Under the pieces are notes generated by a model. The model was not told where the DNA came from. It did no database searches and saw only the letters and a list, made by a program, of their open reading frames with translations. The position numbers and the translations under genes are program-made. A stretch of 64,000 nt of DNA, taken from the NCBI GenBank assembly GCA_963693315.1, contig OY856186.1, positions 80,791,040-80,855,039 on the forward strand, written 5' to 3'. Origin of the DNA: Diogma glabrata. Lineage: Eukaryota > Arthropoda > Insecta > Diptera > Cylindrotomidae. Shown here piece after piece: positions 27,201-36,152 of this stretch (position 1 is its first letter; each line of letters starts with the position of its first letter).

Positions 27201-29052
27201 GATATTAATTTAATGATGTTTTTGCATAGTTTGTAAAGACGAAACATGGGAAATTGTATTAGAAAATTAATATGATGTGAAAATAAGATAAAATTGGAAA
27301 AGTAAAATATTTTCTGGAATTAGAAAGCTTGCGACGAAGGAAAGATAAACAGTTTTTAGCTTAAAAGTAATGAGTCCAAAATTCCCTTCGTCACAAACTC
27401 TAAGGTTCACGTATAAGAGAAACTTAATGAAATCTATTTTGGTCAATAGGTTCTAAATAAAGTATTAATTGCAACCATTCAGGTTGTCAATTGCTACCAT
27501 ACAGCGATTCGTCGTTTAACTTGTGACCGAATGATCTAAACCAATTGGCGTCCTGTGGAAGAATATATGTTTAGACGTTAGGAGTCGTCACCGTTGGAAA
27601 CAAGGTTGATAAAAAATGCATTGGGCAAAGTTTCAGAAGGGGCTGAAATTTCAAGGTTTTAAGATATCAAGATAATAATTTGTATGCACCATCAAATCTT
27701 AATATCGCTAGATCAAACTTGATAGACTCATTAAATATTGATTTAAAAACCATCTTAGATTGGGGAGTTGCTAACAGTGTTGAATTCAACACAAGTAAAA
27801 CTCAAGTTTGCCATTTTTCTAGGTTATCAACACCTAATCCATTTTTATTGAAGTTTGATTCAAATAATCTTGAAGAGAAAGAATCTATTAGACTTCTAGG
27901 AGTTAAGATTGAAAATAGTATGAAATGGAATTCTCATATTTTTAGCCTAGCAAAGAACGCTGTTCAAAAATTAGGATTTTTGGGTCGTTGTCGTAAGGTT
28001 TTTAATAGCGAGCAGCTTCTTTTAATATATAAATCATTTATTCGTCCCTGCATGGAGTATTGTTCTCACATATGGGGAGGAGCTTACATAAGTAGTTTGA
28101 AATGTCTTGATTCTGTACAGGGGAGAGCTGTTAAATTGATCGGCAACTCGACTCTTACTAACGAGCTTGATTCCTTGCAACATAGAAGAGACGTCGCTGA
28201 TTTGACGGTATTTTACAAGTATATTATGGACGAACGGACGTCTGCGGAGATCAAATCGATTTTGCCTGAACCAGCAAACTTCGCGCGTTTCACTAGAGCA
28301 TCAATATCAGCCCATCCTTTTGCGGTTCGAGTGACTAGGTGTAGAACTGTCGCTTTTCAACGCGATTTTTTTAACAGAGTTTCTCATCTCTGGAATGCCT
28401 TACCGGCGTTGGTCTTTCCTGATAATTTTAATCCTCAAAACTTTAAGATCAACATTAATAAATTCCTCAAAGATATTTGAATAATACTTTCAAGCCCTAG
28501 TTCCTTAGTTAGCATGGTATCTTCGGATATTCAGATACGTTGATCTATATTGGTTAACACTAAACATGTCTAACATAGAATAAAAAAAAAAAAAAAAAAA
28601 TTACGTTTTGCGAAAACAGAACGATGGTTTTCACTAGATGAGTAGTCGCTGACTTGTCGTGATTCGTAGCTCTTGAAAAACTTCTGAAAACTTCTTTTAA
28701 ATATGTTCAATTCAATATTTTAAATTTTTTTTTCAGGTATGCTCCAGAAACATTAAGCAGTAATAAATATTCATTTGAAAGTGATGTATGGTCGTATGGC
28801 GTTACGTTATATGAAATGTTTTCGCGTGGCGAAGAGCCTGATTTAATTCCAGGTCGAGAATTGTCAATTCATGAACTCCTAAAATATTTACAAGATAGTA
28901 AACGATTACAACGGCCCGACCTATGTCCGGAAAATATATATCGACATTTAATGATTTCTTGTTGGCATGAGATACCTCAAAAAAGGCCTAATTTCACACA
29001 ATTAATTACTGAGATAAATAAATTAATTTCAGAATATGGAGAATGTATTTAG
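8660..29052 (+). CDS. hop: Janus tyrosine kinase (JAK/hopscotch), 13 coding exons
   Basis: Cytoplasmic non-receptor tyrosine kinase that binds cytokine-receptor tails and phosphorylates receptor and STAT. Thirteen exons with matching phases give 1,074 codons plus stop; fly Hop is about 1,180. Domains: FERM, residues 1-330 (YYYYQVRHDFVCGK in F2); SH2-like, about 330-440, keeping Arg354 in SYIIRQC; pseudokinase JH2, about 445-745; kinase JH1, about 797-1070. JH2 keeps a lysine (VTLK, 498) but has HSKIRC in place of HRD and GDPG in place of DFG, typical of JAKs. JH1 is catalytically complete: IGCGHYGTV loop, Lys833 in EVAIK, HRDLAARN with Asp927, DFG with Asp945, tandem activation-loop tyrosines 957-958. 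Start: ATG 8660 with AAAATGA context. Introns 2-11 are short; introns 1 and 12 carry transposons. Confidence 0.95.
9205..10523. other. JAK intron 1, first part
   Basis: AT-rich, with a T-tract at 9650-9675. No gene or defined element is recognised. Confidence 0.4.
10524..11650 (-). repeat. Interspersed repeat V, minus copy, split by a hAT element
   Basis: The sequence flanking the hAT element on both sides (10524-10731 and 11500-11650) is the reverse complement of 13900-14285. With the hAT removed the match is continuous, showing the hAT entered a pre-existing copy. A third partial copy lies at 32161-32420. The class of the repeat is unknown. Confidence 0.75.
10724..11507. mobile_element. 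Non-autonomous hAT element (768 bp) with 8-bp TSD
   Basis: The element spans 10732-11499. Ends are TAGGGATTCTC and the reverse complement of TAGGGTTTCTC. It is flanked by the 8-bp duplication GTAGCAAC (10724-10731, 11500-11507). Both subterminal regions are arrays of CCCGGGAT-type GC-rich repeats, in sharp contrast to the AT-rich core. No coding capacity seen. Confidence 0.9.
11965..12770 (-). mobile_element. 5'-truncated CR1-like LINE, 3' end
   Basis: On the minus strand the region 12430-12520 reads KKLSLLNRCKQYFTPYQLL followed by YIYKSYIRPCMEG, the post-polymerase segment seen in the LINEs at 27668 and 34014. Further down are HRR and the terminal HQHLRARVVVGPRS stop, then a short 3' UTR and an A-run (T-run at 11970-11978 on the + strand). 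Several stops and frameshifts are present. Confidence 0.7.
12771..13145. other. JAK intron 1, AT-rich filler
   Basis: Nothing recognised. Confidence 0.35.
13215..13365. repeat. Direct repeat, first copy (second at 14490-14625)
   Basis: Shares CTTTTGGAACATCACTCC and CAAAAACATATATGCTTTTT blocks in the same order with 14490-14625. An undetermined dispersed repeat. Confidence 0.6.
13384..13860 (-). mobile_element. Two LINE 3'-tail copies in tandem
   Basis: Segments 13420-13610 and 13636-13860 are near-identical. Each contains the LINE tail also found at 11990-12100 (GGAATTACAATATGTGTCA, then the HLRTYVV-like terminal codons in reverse). A T-run at 13387-13400 is the poly(A) of the first copy. 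The flank with CTATCACTGACAAAATATGAC is duplicated as well, so this is a tandem duplication and not two insertions. Confidence 0.6.
13900..14285 (+). repeat. Interspersed repeat V, plus copy
   Basis: Inverted relative to 10524-11650, 2.2-3.7 kb away, and matching 32270-32420 in part (GCATATTCCT, GATCCTGTGACGC, AAGCAATAGCGTC). Confidence 0.7.
14640..15654. other. JAK intron 1, last part
   Basis: No element defined. A short segment at 15385-15435 is an inverted match to the flank of the tandem LINE tails (GATAGGATTTATTGTTTAG). Confidence 0.4.
15655..16107 (+). CDS. hop: JAK coding exon 2 (FERM F2-F3)
   Basis: Acceptor TTTTCAG ends at 15654; donor GTAAAT at 16108. Encodes the rest of F2 and the PH-like F3, ending ISGYYRLMSKWT and the HGPIG linker to the SH2-like domain. 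Confidence 0.92.
16179..16292 (+). CDS. hop: JAK coding exon 3 (SH2-like, first half)
   Basis: Acceptor CATAG ends at 16178; donor GTAAGT at 16293. Contains PGSYIIRQC, the FLVRES-like strand with its arginine kept. Confidence 0.92.
16551..16705 (+). CDS. hop: JAK coding exon 4 (SH2-like, second half)
   Basis: The acceptor is a tandem TAGTAG: splicing after 16550 or after 16553 both keep the frame and differ by one codon. Donor GTAAAT at 16706. Confidence 0.88.
16783..17380 (+). CDS. hop: JAK coding exon 5 (pseudokinase JH2, most)
   Basis: Acceptor TTCTTAG ends at 16782; donor GTAAGA at 17381. Holds the JH2 N-lobe, the degenerate catalytic loop (HSKIRCSSLYV) and the LGDPGF segment. Confidence 0.93.
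17444..17570 (+). CDS. hop: JAK coding exon 6 (JH2 C-lobe)
   Basis: Acceptor AAAG ends at 17443 (weak pyrimidine tract, but the only site that keeps LPWIPPEYY in frame); donor GTAAGT at 17571. Confidence 0.9.
17624..17759 (+). CDS. hop: JAK coding exon 7 (JH2 end)
   Basis: Acceptor CTTTTAG ends at 17623; donor GTAAGT at 17760. The preceding intron is only 53 bp. Confidence 0.9.
17823..17977 (+). CDS. hop: JAK coding exon 8 (JH2-JH1 linker)
   Basis: Acceptor TTACAG ends at 17822; donor GTAAGT at 17978. Serine/threonine-rich, low-conservation linker. Confidence 0.88.
18051..18191 (+). CDS. hop: JAK coding exon 9 (start of JH1)
   Basis: Acceptor ATATTAG ends at 18050; donor GTTAGT at 18192 (weaker donor). 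Ends in QGKIGC, splitting the glycine loop. Confidence 0.9.
18261..18407 (+). CDS. hop: JAK coding exon 10 (JH1 N-lobe)
   Basis: Acceptor TTTTTTAG ends at 18260; donor GTAAAT at 18408. Completes the glycine loop (GHYGTVYRG) and carries the VAIK lysine and the helix-C glutamate. Confidence 0.93.
18472..18639 (+). CDS. hop: JAK coding exon 11 (JH1 hinge)
   Basis: Acceptor TTGTAG ends at 18471; donor GTAAGA at 18640. Contains LDHPNIVKIIG and the hinge IIMEFV with methionine at the gatekeeper position. Confidence 0.92.
18699..18868 (+). CDS. hop: JAK coding exon 12 (JH1 catalytic and activation loops)
   Basis: Acceptor TTACAG ends at 18698; donor GTATGT at 18869. Contains HRDLAARN, SDFG and the activation-loop GYYKI. 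It ends inside the tryptophan codon of IPIKW. Confidence 0.93.
18869..19556. other. JAK intron 12, first part
   Basis: Nothing recognised on either strand. Confidence 0.4.
19557..20230 (-). mobile_element. R1-like LINE 3' end
   Basis: A GC-richer block carrying the C-terminus of a non-LTR retrotransposon (next entry) and a 3' UTR that ends at a T-run and (TG)n at 19560-19580. Strongly 5'-truncated. Confidence 0.7.
19766..20161 (-). pseudogene. R1-like LINE, C-terminal zinc-knuckle region
   Basis: 131 codons. The order HLTQMISGHGCFREYLYK, CLYCEDKTENAEHVLIEC, then FANARRLFEQ and a W/MMKRLRQDK tail is the post-RT C-x2-C ... H-x4-C region of R1/TRAS-type LINE proteins. The upstream RT is missing. 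Confidence 0.75.
20283..20500 (+). repeat. tRNA-derived SINE, copy 1 (A box deleted)
   Basis: Same sequence and orientation as 24591-24835. It keeps the B-box-like GGTTCGATTTCC but lacks about 35 bp that hold the A box in copy 2. Confidence 0.7.
20501..20989. other. JAK intron 12 filler
   Basis: Nothing recognised. Confidence 0.35.
21337..22760. repeat. Three-copy alternating inverted array
   Basis: A unit of about 320-340 bp occurs as + (21337-21656), - (21809-22146) and + (22302-22640). A second block of about 90 bp sits between them in alternating orientation (21660-21755, 22182-22270, 22672-22758). Junctions carry the motif GCGTGCGGTAA or its complement, at least eight times. Copy 2 against copies 1 and 3 can form long cruciform arms. 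Confidence 0.75.
22761..24229. other. AT-rich interior of the foldback structure
   Basis: No gene or further repeat recognised. Confidence 0.4.
24591..24835 (+). repeat. tRNA-derived SINE, copy 2 (complete promoter)
   Basis: At about 24668-24745 there is an A-box match TGGTCGAGTTGG and, 46 bp on, a perfect B box GGTTCGATTCC, followed by CGAACCG closing the T stem. This is the internal RNA polymerase III promoter of a tRNA-derived SINE. The 3' part (TTTCGCTTTTCAAAGC) is shared with copy 1. Confidence 0.7.
25151..25879. other. JAK intron 12 filler
   Basis: One imperfect hairpin (CACTCTGACTG at about 25516 with CAGTCAGAGTG at about 25581). No gene seen. Confidence 0.4.
25880..26400. repeat. 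A-rich degenerate tandem array, period about 165 bp
   Basis: Blocks such as TTGAAATTTCTTTC, CAAAATTCCAAA and ACAAAATCAAAGATTAAAAC recur about three times, the later units progressively degraded. The + strand is almost free of G. Confidence 0.65.
26401..27667. other. JAK intron 12 filler with a perfect hairpin
   Basis: CTCCTGACC (27002-27010) pairs with GGTCAGGAG (27016-27024) across a 5-base loop. Otherwise nothing recognised. Confidence 0.4.
27668..28599 (+). mobile_element. 5'-truncated CR1-like LINE with poly(A)
   Basis: Homology to LINE proteins begins abruptly at motif C (only DNNLYAPS of the usual YADD region remains). It runs through an intact 260-codon C-terminus and a short 3' UTR (CATGGTATCTTCGGATATTCA block) to an A-run at 28581-28599. 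The same 3' UTR block occurs, reversed, at 34085-34115 in the LINE at 34014. The 5' truncation and poly(A) are standard target-primed insertion marks. It lies 137 bp before the exon 13 acceptor, in the sense orientation. Confidence 0.88.
27680..28480 (+). pseudogene. LINE RT C-terminal fragment
   Basis: An open frame of about 266 codons without a proper start codon. Contains RLLGVKIENSMKWNSHI, KLGFLGRCRKVF, IYKSFIRPCMEYCSHIWGGA and SLQHRRDVADL, the region after the polymerase core in CR1/Jockey-type LINEs. The absence of internal stops suggests a young insertion. It cannot encode an active polymerase because fingers and palm are missing. Confidence 0.88.
28737..29052 (+). CDS. hop: JAK coding exon 13 (JH1 C-lobe, stop)
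   Basis: Acceptor TTTTTTTTTCAG ends at 28736. Completes W-YAPE, then SDVWSYGVTLYE and CWHEIPQKRPNF, the normal end of a tyrosine kinase domain. Stop TAG at 29050. It lies 9,868 bp from exon 12. Confidence 0.93.
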
Positions 29053-30020
29053 AATTTAAATAATTTTTCAATCAATTTAAATGTTTTTATTTTAAAATAC
29101 AAGCAAACATCTAAAACTAATTGAAGTTTTAGAAATTTAGTCAAATTATACTTAATAAGAAAAATGTAGAATCAATTATTTTTTATTTTAAAATTAAATT
29201 TCTTATACATATATAGTATATATTGTATCGTTCAAAAAAATGGGTAAACATTTAGGCTTTAATTTGTTGTATGAAATATTTTCATCTGTTTTATCGATTG
29301 ATCTTAAAGAAAAAAACCTTTGTTATTTTTTCATTCTTTTATTTATTTATGTAGAACTTTTTCTATATAATGAATGTTTATAACATTGTTATGATCTTTT
29401 TTTGTTGTCTTTGTTATAATTAGTATATTTTGCTATAAACTACCTATAATTGGATTTATATTTGTATAATAAATATGTTGTGTATATGTTTATTTTATAA
29501 ACTAGATTGTAAGATATTTTGTCCCGTTTCCCAAACACATATTAGATGGTCTGGTGAATATGAAAATTGACCAGAATGATTGAAAGGGACGAGTATCGAG
29601 TTCAAATGATGTAATTGTAGAATAAACTCACTAAGTCCAACGAATGAATATTATTAAGAGAAATTTAAAAAAACGGGAACTTATACCTTACAAACAAAAT
29701 AAAATTAAAAATTTGTTTCATTATATTAATAATATTATGATTTTGAAAAAGTATAAGTGCGTGTATTCCTTGCCTCATTTAATTTTTATTGTAATATGTA
29801 ACAAATTATACACAAATTAAAATTTAAAATAATATTTGTCATAATTGAAAAAGTTATTGTTTAAAAATAGTTAGAAATAATGTTTCAATTAATCGAAATT
29901 TTAAAATTAAAAATTTATTAGATGTTATAAAAATTTAATGTGCTGTGTTTTAATATAATTTTGATTTTTGTTTTTTAAGACTTTGTCTTATCGACCTTTG
30001 TTTAATATTATAATTTATTA
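29053..30020. other. JAK 3' UTR and downstream DNA
   Basis: AT-rich. Apart from the poly(A) signal candidate nothing is recognised. Confidence 0.5.
29468..29473 (+). promoter_or_regulatory. Candidate JAK polyadenylation signal
   Basis: AATAAA 416 bp after the JAK stop, followed by the GT-rich stretch TATGTTGTGTATATG. Other weaker A-rich hexamers lie nearer, so the site is a candidate only. Confidence 0.45.
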
Positions 30021-30283
30021 ATCAGATTCAAGGTCAATTTTCTTTTTGGGTGAGTTAATTAAAAAAACATTTTTTGTTTCCTCAAATAATTATATTTCGC
30101 CAATTTTTTGTTGGCATCTTCAGGTTAAATAAATTGAGATTTTAGGTATCTACATAGTGAAAACAAAAAAAACTATATGAGGAACCTTTTTTAACTATAT
30201 TGGCGAAATATAGTTATTTGAGAAAACAAAAAATGGTTTTTTAATTAACTCACCCAAAAAGAAAATTGACCATAAATCTGATA
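30021..30283. mobile_element. Palindromic MITE-like element
   Basis: Inverted arms of about 85 bp: ATCAGATTCAAGGTCAATTT on the left matches the reverse complement on the right (AAATTGACC...AAATCTGAT). The arms include GGGTGAGTTAATTAAAAAA and ATTTCGCCAAT. The loop is about 90 bp. Confidence 0.8.
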
Positions 30284-30463
30284 CCCAAGTCTGGCGAAAA
30301 AACAATAAATTATAATTTTGTTTTTGATTGCTTGTAATGATTGAAGACCATAGGCTCTTAACAATTATCTCACCTGTATTAATTTATCATTTCAATCAGT
30401 TTTCCTGGTTAATTACTTGAAGTTTCGATCGGTCATTATTTATATTCAGTTATAACTGAATAT

Positions 30464-30826
30464 ACACCCCGATTACTGAAGTCGTGTCACATCAGGCGAC
30501 ATGACTATAGTCATGCCACGTCGCTTTAAAATTGGTATTATTGAAGTCGATAAAAAAGGTCACGACCGAAACTAAAAATTCTGAAACGAAAAAACTACAA
30601 ATCTAAAAAAACTTACATTTTACGTTCTTCAATTTCACAAAAACAATTTAAAACGTTTGAAAAAATTATTGTCACATGAAAAATTGAGGCGACTAAAATG
30701 TCATTGAAAGTGACATCTGTCGTATAAAATGACTTGAGGCATGAAAAACGACTTCAACAATACGAAAATTGATGCGATGTGACTTTAGTCATTTAAAGTG
30801 ACATGACTTGCCGGTAATCGGAGTGT
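30464..30826 (-). mobile_element. MITE family M, copy 1 (inverted)
   Basis: Ends ACACCCCGATTACTGAAG and reverse complement of ACACTCCGATTACCGGCAAG. Same family as the next two entries but in opposite orientation. Confidence 0.8.
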
Positions 30827-30932
30827 TACAGTTACAAGGTCAAAGTGTGTTCACTCATCAAACATTAGCAAAATTTGCACTTCAGGAGTCTGTTTTACTA
30901 ATGCTTAAATTAGGTCAAACACTCAAACATAT

Positions 30933-31284
30933 ACACCCCGATTACCGAAGGCAAGTCATGTCACTTTAAATGACTAAAGTCACATCGCATCAATTTTCGT
31001 ATTGTTGAAGTCATTTTTTACGCCTCAAGTCATTGTATACGACAGATGTCACTTTAAATGACATTTTAGTCGCCTCAATTTTTCATGTGACAATAATTTT
31101 TTCAAACATCTTTAATTGTTTTTTTGAAATGTGTAAGTTTTTTTTAGTTTTGGAATTTTTTCGTTTCAGAATTCTTAGTTTTAGTCGTTACCGTTTTTAT
31201 CGACTTCAATAATACCAATTTTTAAGCGACGTGACATGACTAAGTCATGTCACCTGATGTGACACGACTTCAGTGATCGGGGTG
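30933..31284 (+). mobile_element. MITE family M, copy 2
   Basis: Starts ACACCCCGATTACCGAAGG and ends CAGTGATCGGGGTG. Core blocks AGTCATGTCACTTTAAATGA, TATACGACAGATGTCACTTT and AGCGACGTGACATGACT are shared with the other copies. Confidence 0.82.
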
Positions 31285-31388
31285 ACAATGAACATTCATC
31301 AAATACTATTATTATTGATAATACATTCAAAGTAATAATCCGTTTCCAAATTAACTATTATCTATTGAAAAGCTGATTCAGTGAAAAC

Positions 31389-31741
31389 TTTAATTACCAA
31401 AGGCAAGTCATGTCACTTTAACTGACTAAAGTCACATCGCATCAATTTCGTATTGTTGAATTCGTTTTTTACGCCTCATGTCATTTTATACGACAGATGT
31501 CACTTTAAATGACATTCTAGTCGCCTTTTATTTTTCATGTGACAATAATTTTTTCAAACCTCTTTAATTGTTTTTGTGAAATTGAAGAATGTAGAATGTA
31601 AGATTTTTTTAGTTTTGGAGTTTTTTCGTTTCAGAGTTTTTAGTTTTAGTCGTGACCGTTTTTATCGACATCAATAATACCAATTTTAAAGCGACGTGAC
31701 ATGACTATAGTCATGAAACACGACTTCAGTAATCGGGGTGT
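31389..31741 (+). mobile_element. MITE family M, copy 3
   Basis: Same order of blocks as copy 2. The first terminal bases are degraded (AATTACCAAAGG); the right end AATCGGGGTGT is kept and is partly repeated at 31755-31763. Confidence 0.78.
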
Positions 31742-32160
31742 AAATGATAAATATCGGGGTGTAAATCATAAATATTAAAATAGTTTAATACTGGAGGGTT
31801 GCACGCATACCCCGAGTTTTTGCCGCATCGGGTATGCCGGCTGTCATATTTACTACTATCAATAATGCGTACTTATCCCAATAATGCGATAAGAATGTTA
31901 AGTGTTACACTTAACTTAAGTTATTCATTTTTATTTATGGTCCTTCAAGCCGGATCGTTTTAAACAAAAAATTAACAATCGACTAAGTAATAATTTTCAC
32001 GTATTTCAGTCAAAGAATTTTTGCAGTCACATAAACTTTTTTTTAACATATGGAAAGAAAATCATTTTCACCAAGACAACAGAGTTCAACGCAACAACAA
32101 TATTGATATACCAACTGTTGCAAGTTTGTCTCATTTTTTTCCCTTTATGTTAATTTTAAC
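31742..32160. other. Spacer
   Basis: A GC-richer patch at 31800-31850 can form a hairpin (GCATACCCCGA with TCGGGTATGC). Otherwise nothing recognised. Confidence 0.4.
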
Positions 32161-32500
32161 CAATATATAACTAAACAATAAATCCTATCACATAATAAAA
32201 TATGACATAGGCCAGTATTTCGTGATAAGATAGAGGAATAAAATTAGAGTTATAAGCCAACTTTTAAAAAAAGTGGCGGGAACAATAATCCAGCGAATCG
32301 CATATATTCCTGGATCTTGTGACGCACTATTCTCCTCAATTATAAAAGTTCGGATATAGAATTATTTTGTGACATCATTTCTTCCGACAAGCAATAGCGT
32401 CATCAACTTAATTTTGCATGAAATCCGACAAATAATTTTCCGATTTTATTAGATAGATCGTGTAGATAGATGGGCGCAGAGGTTGTACTACCAAGCTAAG
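32161..32500 (+). repeat. Interspersed repeat V, third copy
   Basis: Matches the region 13560-14040: CTAAACAATAAATCCTATCA, GACATAGGCCAGTATTT, CATATATTCCTGGATC, CAAGCAATAGCGTCATCA. The copy stops before the terminal part seen in intron 1. Confidence 0.65.
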
Positions 32501-32629
32501 ACTAGAGAACTGTATACTTCATTGCAAGGCCAGCTGTGTTGGTAAAACCTTTTTTTTTTCAAATACCGGCACAAATTTAACCATCAAACAATATCCAGAT
32601 CTTTCACTCGCTCTAGATATTATCAAGTA

Positions 32630-33119
32630 CAGTAAACGAGGGTTTCGAACCCGAACCGAACCCTGAACCCGCTCCGGAGCAAAATTTTTTTTAAATAATG
32701 TGAACCTGAACCCGAAATGGAACCCAATCAAAAACGCGGTTCAGGTTCAATTTTTAATATAGGAAATTTAGGAAGTTTGCATAAAAAATTTCATATTTCG
32801 CAGAAATTTTTTTTGTTTCAAACAAGATTATTTTGGTTTTTATTAGCTTCAGTAGAGAATAGTGAATAGTGAGAATTAAATGAAAATTAATATGTGTGTA
32901 AAATAATTATGTGTGTAAAATAAATATGTGTGTAACATAAATACGGTATGTAATGTAACATATTAAATAATAATGAATTCATAAAAAAAATTCGAAAAAA
33001 TTGTTTTTTTGTAACAAATTTGAACCCGAACCCAAACTCGAACCGAACCCACTAAATTTTAATGTATTGAACCCGAACCTGAACCCAAATTTTTCTTGGC
33101 TCGAAACACTGCAGTAAAC
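32630..33119. mobile_element. Non-autonomous hAT element (474 bp) with 8-bp TSD
   Basis: Element 32638-33111; ends GAGGGTTTCGA and reverse complement of CAGTGTTTCGA. Flanked by the 8-bp duplication CAGTAAAC (32630-32637, 33112-33119). The subterminal regions are arrays of GAACCCGAACC repeats on both sides. Confidence 0.88.
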
Positions 33120-33491
33120 TGATGTTCGGTTGTCTAAGTTGAACACGTCCAAAATCGATTATAAAATATGGCCTCAAACTACATTACTGGCCACCAAATA
33201 TAGATTGGATTTAATAAAGAAAAATATCCGCAGATAAAATAAGGTACCTATACCAAAAGAAAGAGTTCTGGTCCATGCTTTTTTCAACTTCTTTACTGCC
33301 AGTATACTTCAACCAACGGCTGAAATAAAAACAATCTCATAGTGTTGACAAGCAAAATTGCAAGACAAATTTGGTCACATAAATAAACACCTCTTCAAAG
33401 AGAACTTGAACTTTCAACTGAATAATGTATGGAAGAAATACAAAGGCTATCACTTAAGGACATACTCAGAATTCAGATCATGTCCACATAA
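33120..33491. other. Spacer
   Basis: Nothing recognised. Confidence 0.35.
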
Positions 33492-34949
33492 GCCCTGGGT
33501 TTCAATTCACTTGAAAATTTTACGAAACTGCTAAATCTAAATTTAATTTCACAAAATAGCCAAATTTTAATTAAAATTAATGTAATCAAGTTGCCAGATA
33601 TTATTTCACATATAAATTTCTTCACAACTAGGAATCGCCCAGTGGCCGAAATTCGGCCATTGTAAATAGAAATTGCAAATAGACCTCCCAGCCAAATAGC
33701 TACAACACATTATTTCAGAGTTTAATTAATTGATATAGATTGATTTTGAATTGTGAAACAAATAATTTGAAAAAAAAAACAAAATAACCGAACAAAAAAC
33801 TCAAAAAACACACCTATCACATTTTTGCCATTTTCTCTGAAAAAACCGTCAAAATTCAAAAAAAAGTATTTTTAGCAACATCTACTACTCATGAATGACC
33901 GACCTTTTCAACGATATACAAATTGCTACACTTTTGATGGAACAAATATTTTAAAATTGTGCCACAAAAATATTGCTTACGTATTTATATATAGATAGAT
34001 ATAGATTGATTTTTAATTTTTTTTTTTATTAATTACTGACATGTTTAGCACACTAATTATGAAATATTCATTATTTAGACTCTTTGAATATCCGAAGATA
34101 CCATGTCAACTATAAAGAAAGGAGATGAGGAAAATGGAAGGAATGGGGATATAGGGATAACTATACTAATTGTTTTAAATGATGATGGACATTTTCTTTA
34201 AATGCCTGAGGTGAAAATTCATCGGGAAATCTAGAGGAAGGCATTGAGTTCCACAATTTGGCCACTCTATTAAAATAGTCGTTCTGGAAGGACACAGTTC
34301 TACAACGAGGTATTTATACACCAAATGAATGGGATAACTGAAACTCGGCAGCTCTTGTTTGTCGATTATACTGCGCATGTGGTGACTTTTTATTTAATCG
34401 TTTGCATTTAATTTGAAAATCTTCACTAAATTCGTTTCAAAGTTTTAGCAATAGATTAATAAAATTTTAGGTACAATTTTTAAAATCTAGTTTTCTTAAG
34501 AATTATTATCCATCTAGTTTTCTTTTTAAAAAAGAAAAAATTATTATTATTAATTGTTTTTTCAAATAAGTATAAAAGTGTTATTTTGTTAATGTGAAAT
34601 TTTATTATTAAAAATACCAAAATTTTAACTTGAAAATAATAAAATTAAAGTAAAAACTCAGGAATAACTAAAATATAATAGTCAGTTTTCTTTAACCAGT
34701 TTTACAACTAATAGTTTGAACTCAAGCAATCGTGGTGAGTCTCAAAGAGCGTATAACCAAAATAGTAGTTCTTGGAGTCGTGTATCTCGACACAAATGGA
34801 ATGACGTCACACTGTCAGAATATTAAAATGGATTCATATCTCAATTAAGAGGCGAAGTTAAAATATAAACAATTTGAAAATATCATCCTTTTGTTGCTCA
34901 GTGCATTTATTTCTGGCAGAATAGGAAACAAATTATTTTGTCCAACTAC

Positions 34950-36147
34950 ACACATCCTGGTGGAACAACAGTGAACACGCAGCAAAATATAATATAGCAG
35001 ATAAACCAGCTATACGCACACGATGGAAGGATATTTTGGATTTCCTTAGAGGAGAATTCGTTAAAGTTATATTTATAGTAGATTAACAATTCAGCCACAT
35101 TTCTTCTGTGCTGGAGTGAATCAAGCTGGTCCGTTAGTTCGGTATTACCAATCAACCGTATTGCTTTTCTCTGTACAGAATCTAGACATTTTATTGTTGA
35201 CTGACAAGCACCTCCCCAAACCAGCAGTACTCCATAGATGGACAAATAAAGGACTTAAAGATTAGCAAAATTTGATCGGAATTGAAATACTTTCTACATC
35301 GACTCAAGAATCCCAATTTTTGCATTGCAGATTTAGCGAGGTTGAACACATGTTTATTCCATTTCAGGTTATTTTGAATATCCACTACAAGAAGTCTAAC
35401 TGATTCAACCTCACGCAATTCCTCATGGTTTATTTTAATAGGGAAATTTTTATGTCGCTCTATTCGTGAAAGACGGCATAGTTTGGTTTTGGTTGAATTA
35501 AATGAAACAAGATTACGATCACCCCATTCCATTATACGATCCAGATCTTTGTGGAAATAAGTAAGTCATTAATGTATAAAAGAAACAAGGTTGGTGAGAG
35601 TGTAGAACCTTGGGGAACCCCAGCATTGGTTGTGAAAATATTGGATGTGATACCATCTAAATTAACAAGAAATTTGCGACCTGTAAGAAAACTATGATTC
35701 CATGAGACAGTAAGATGGTCTATGCCATAAGATTTTAATTTAGCTATGAGATTTTTATGCCACTTTATCAAATGCTTTAGAAATATCAAGTGAAATACTG
35801 AATGTTTCACCATGGTTTTCCAGAGATGGGATACGTAGGCTAACAGATCACCTGTTGCATGACTTCTACGAAAACCATACCGACAGAATTGCAATTGGTC
35901 TATAATTATAAGGGTCTATCTTACTGCCTTTCTTTGATATGGGTTGAACGCTGGCCAGCTTCCAAGAATCGGGAAATATTCCGGTTTTATAAGATAAATA
36001 GAAAATTTTTGTTAAAATTGGAGCCAGTGGCCTAACAAAGTTTTTAAAAATGAGAGGTGGAATACCGTCGGGGCCAGCAGATTTGTTGATATTGATCGAA
36101 AGAAGCATTTTTCGTACAATATTGCATCGAAAAATAATTGGTTTCAT
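34950..36147 (-). pseudogene. CR1-like LINE reverse transcriptase
   Basis: Read in at least three frames: SAGPDGIPPLIFK, WKLASVQPISKKGSK and NYRPIAIL; then NAGVPQGSTLSPTLFLLYIN (the following YADD box is disrupted); then KLGFLSRCRKYFNSDQILL and the HRR region. Motif order is normal. The frame is broken near 35880, 35535 and 35230. Confidence 0.8.
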
Positions 36148-36152
36148 TTTCG

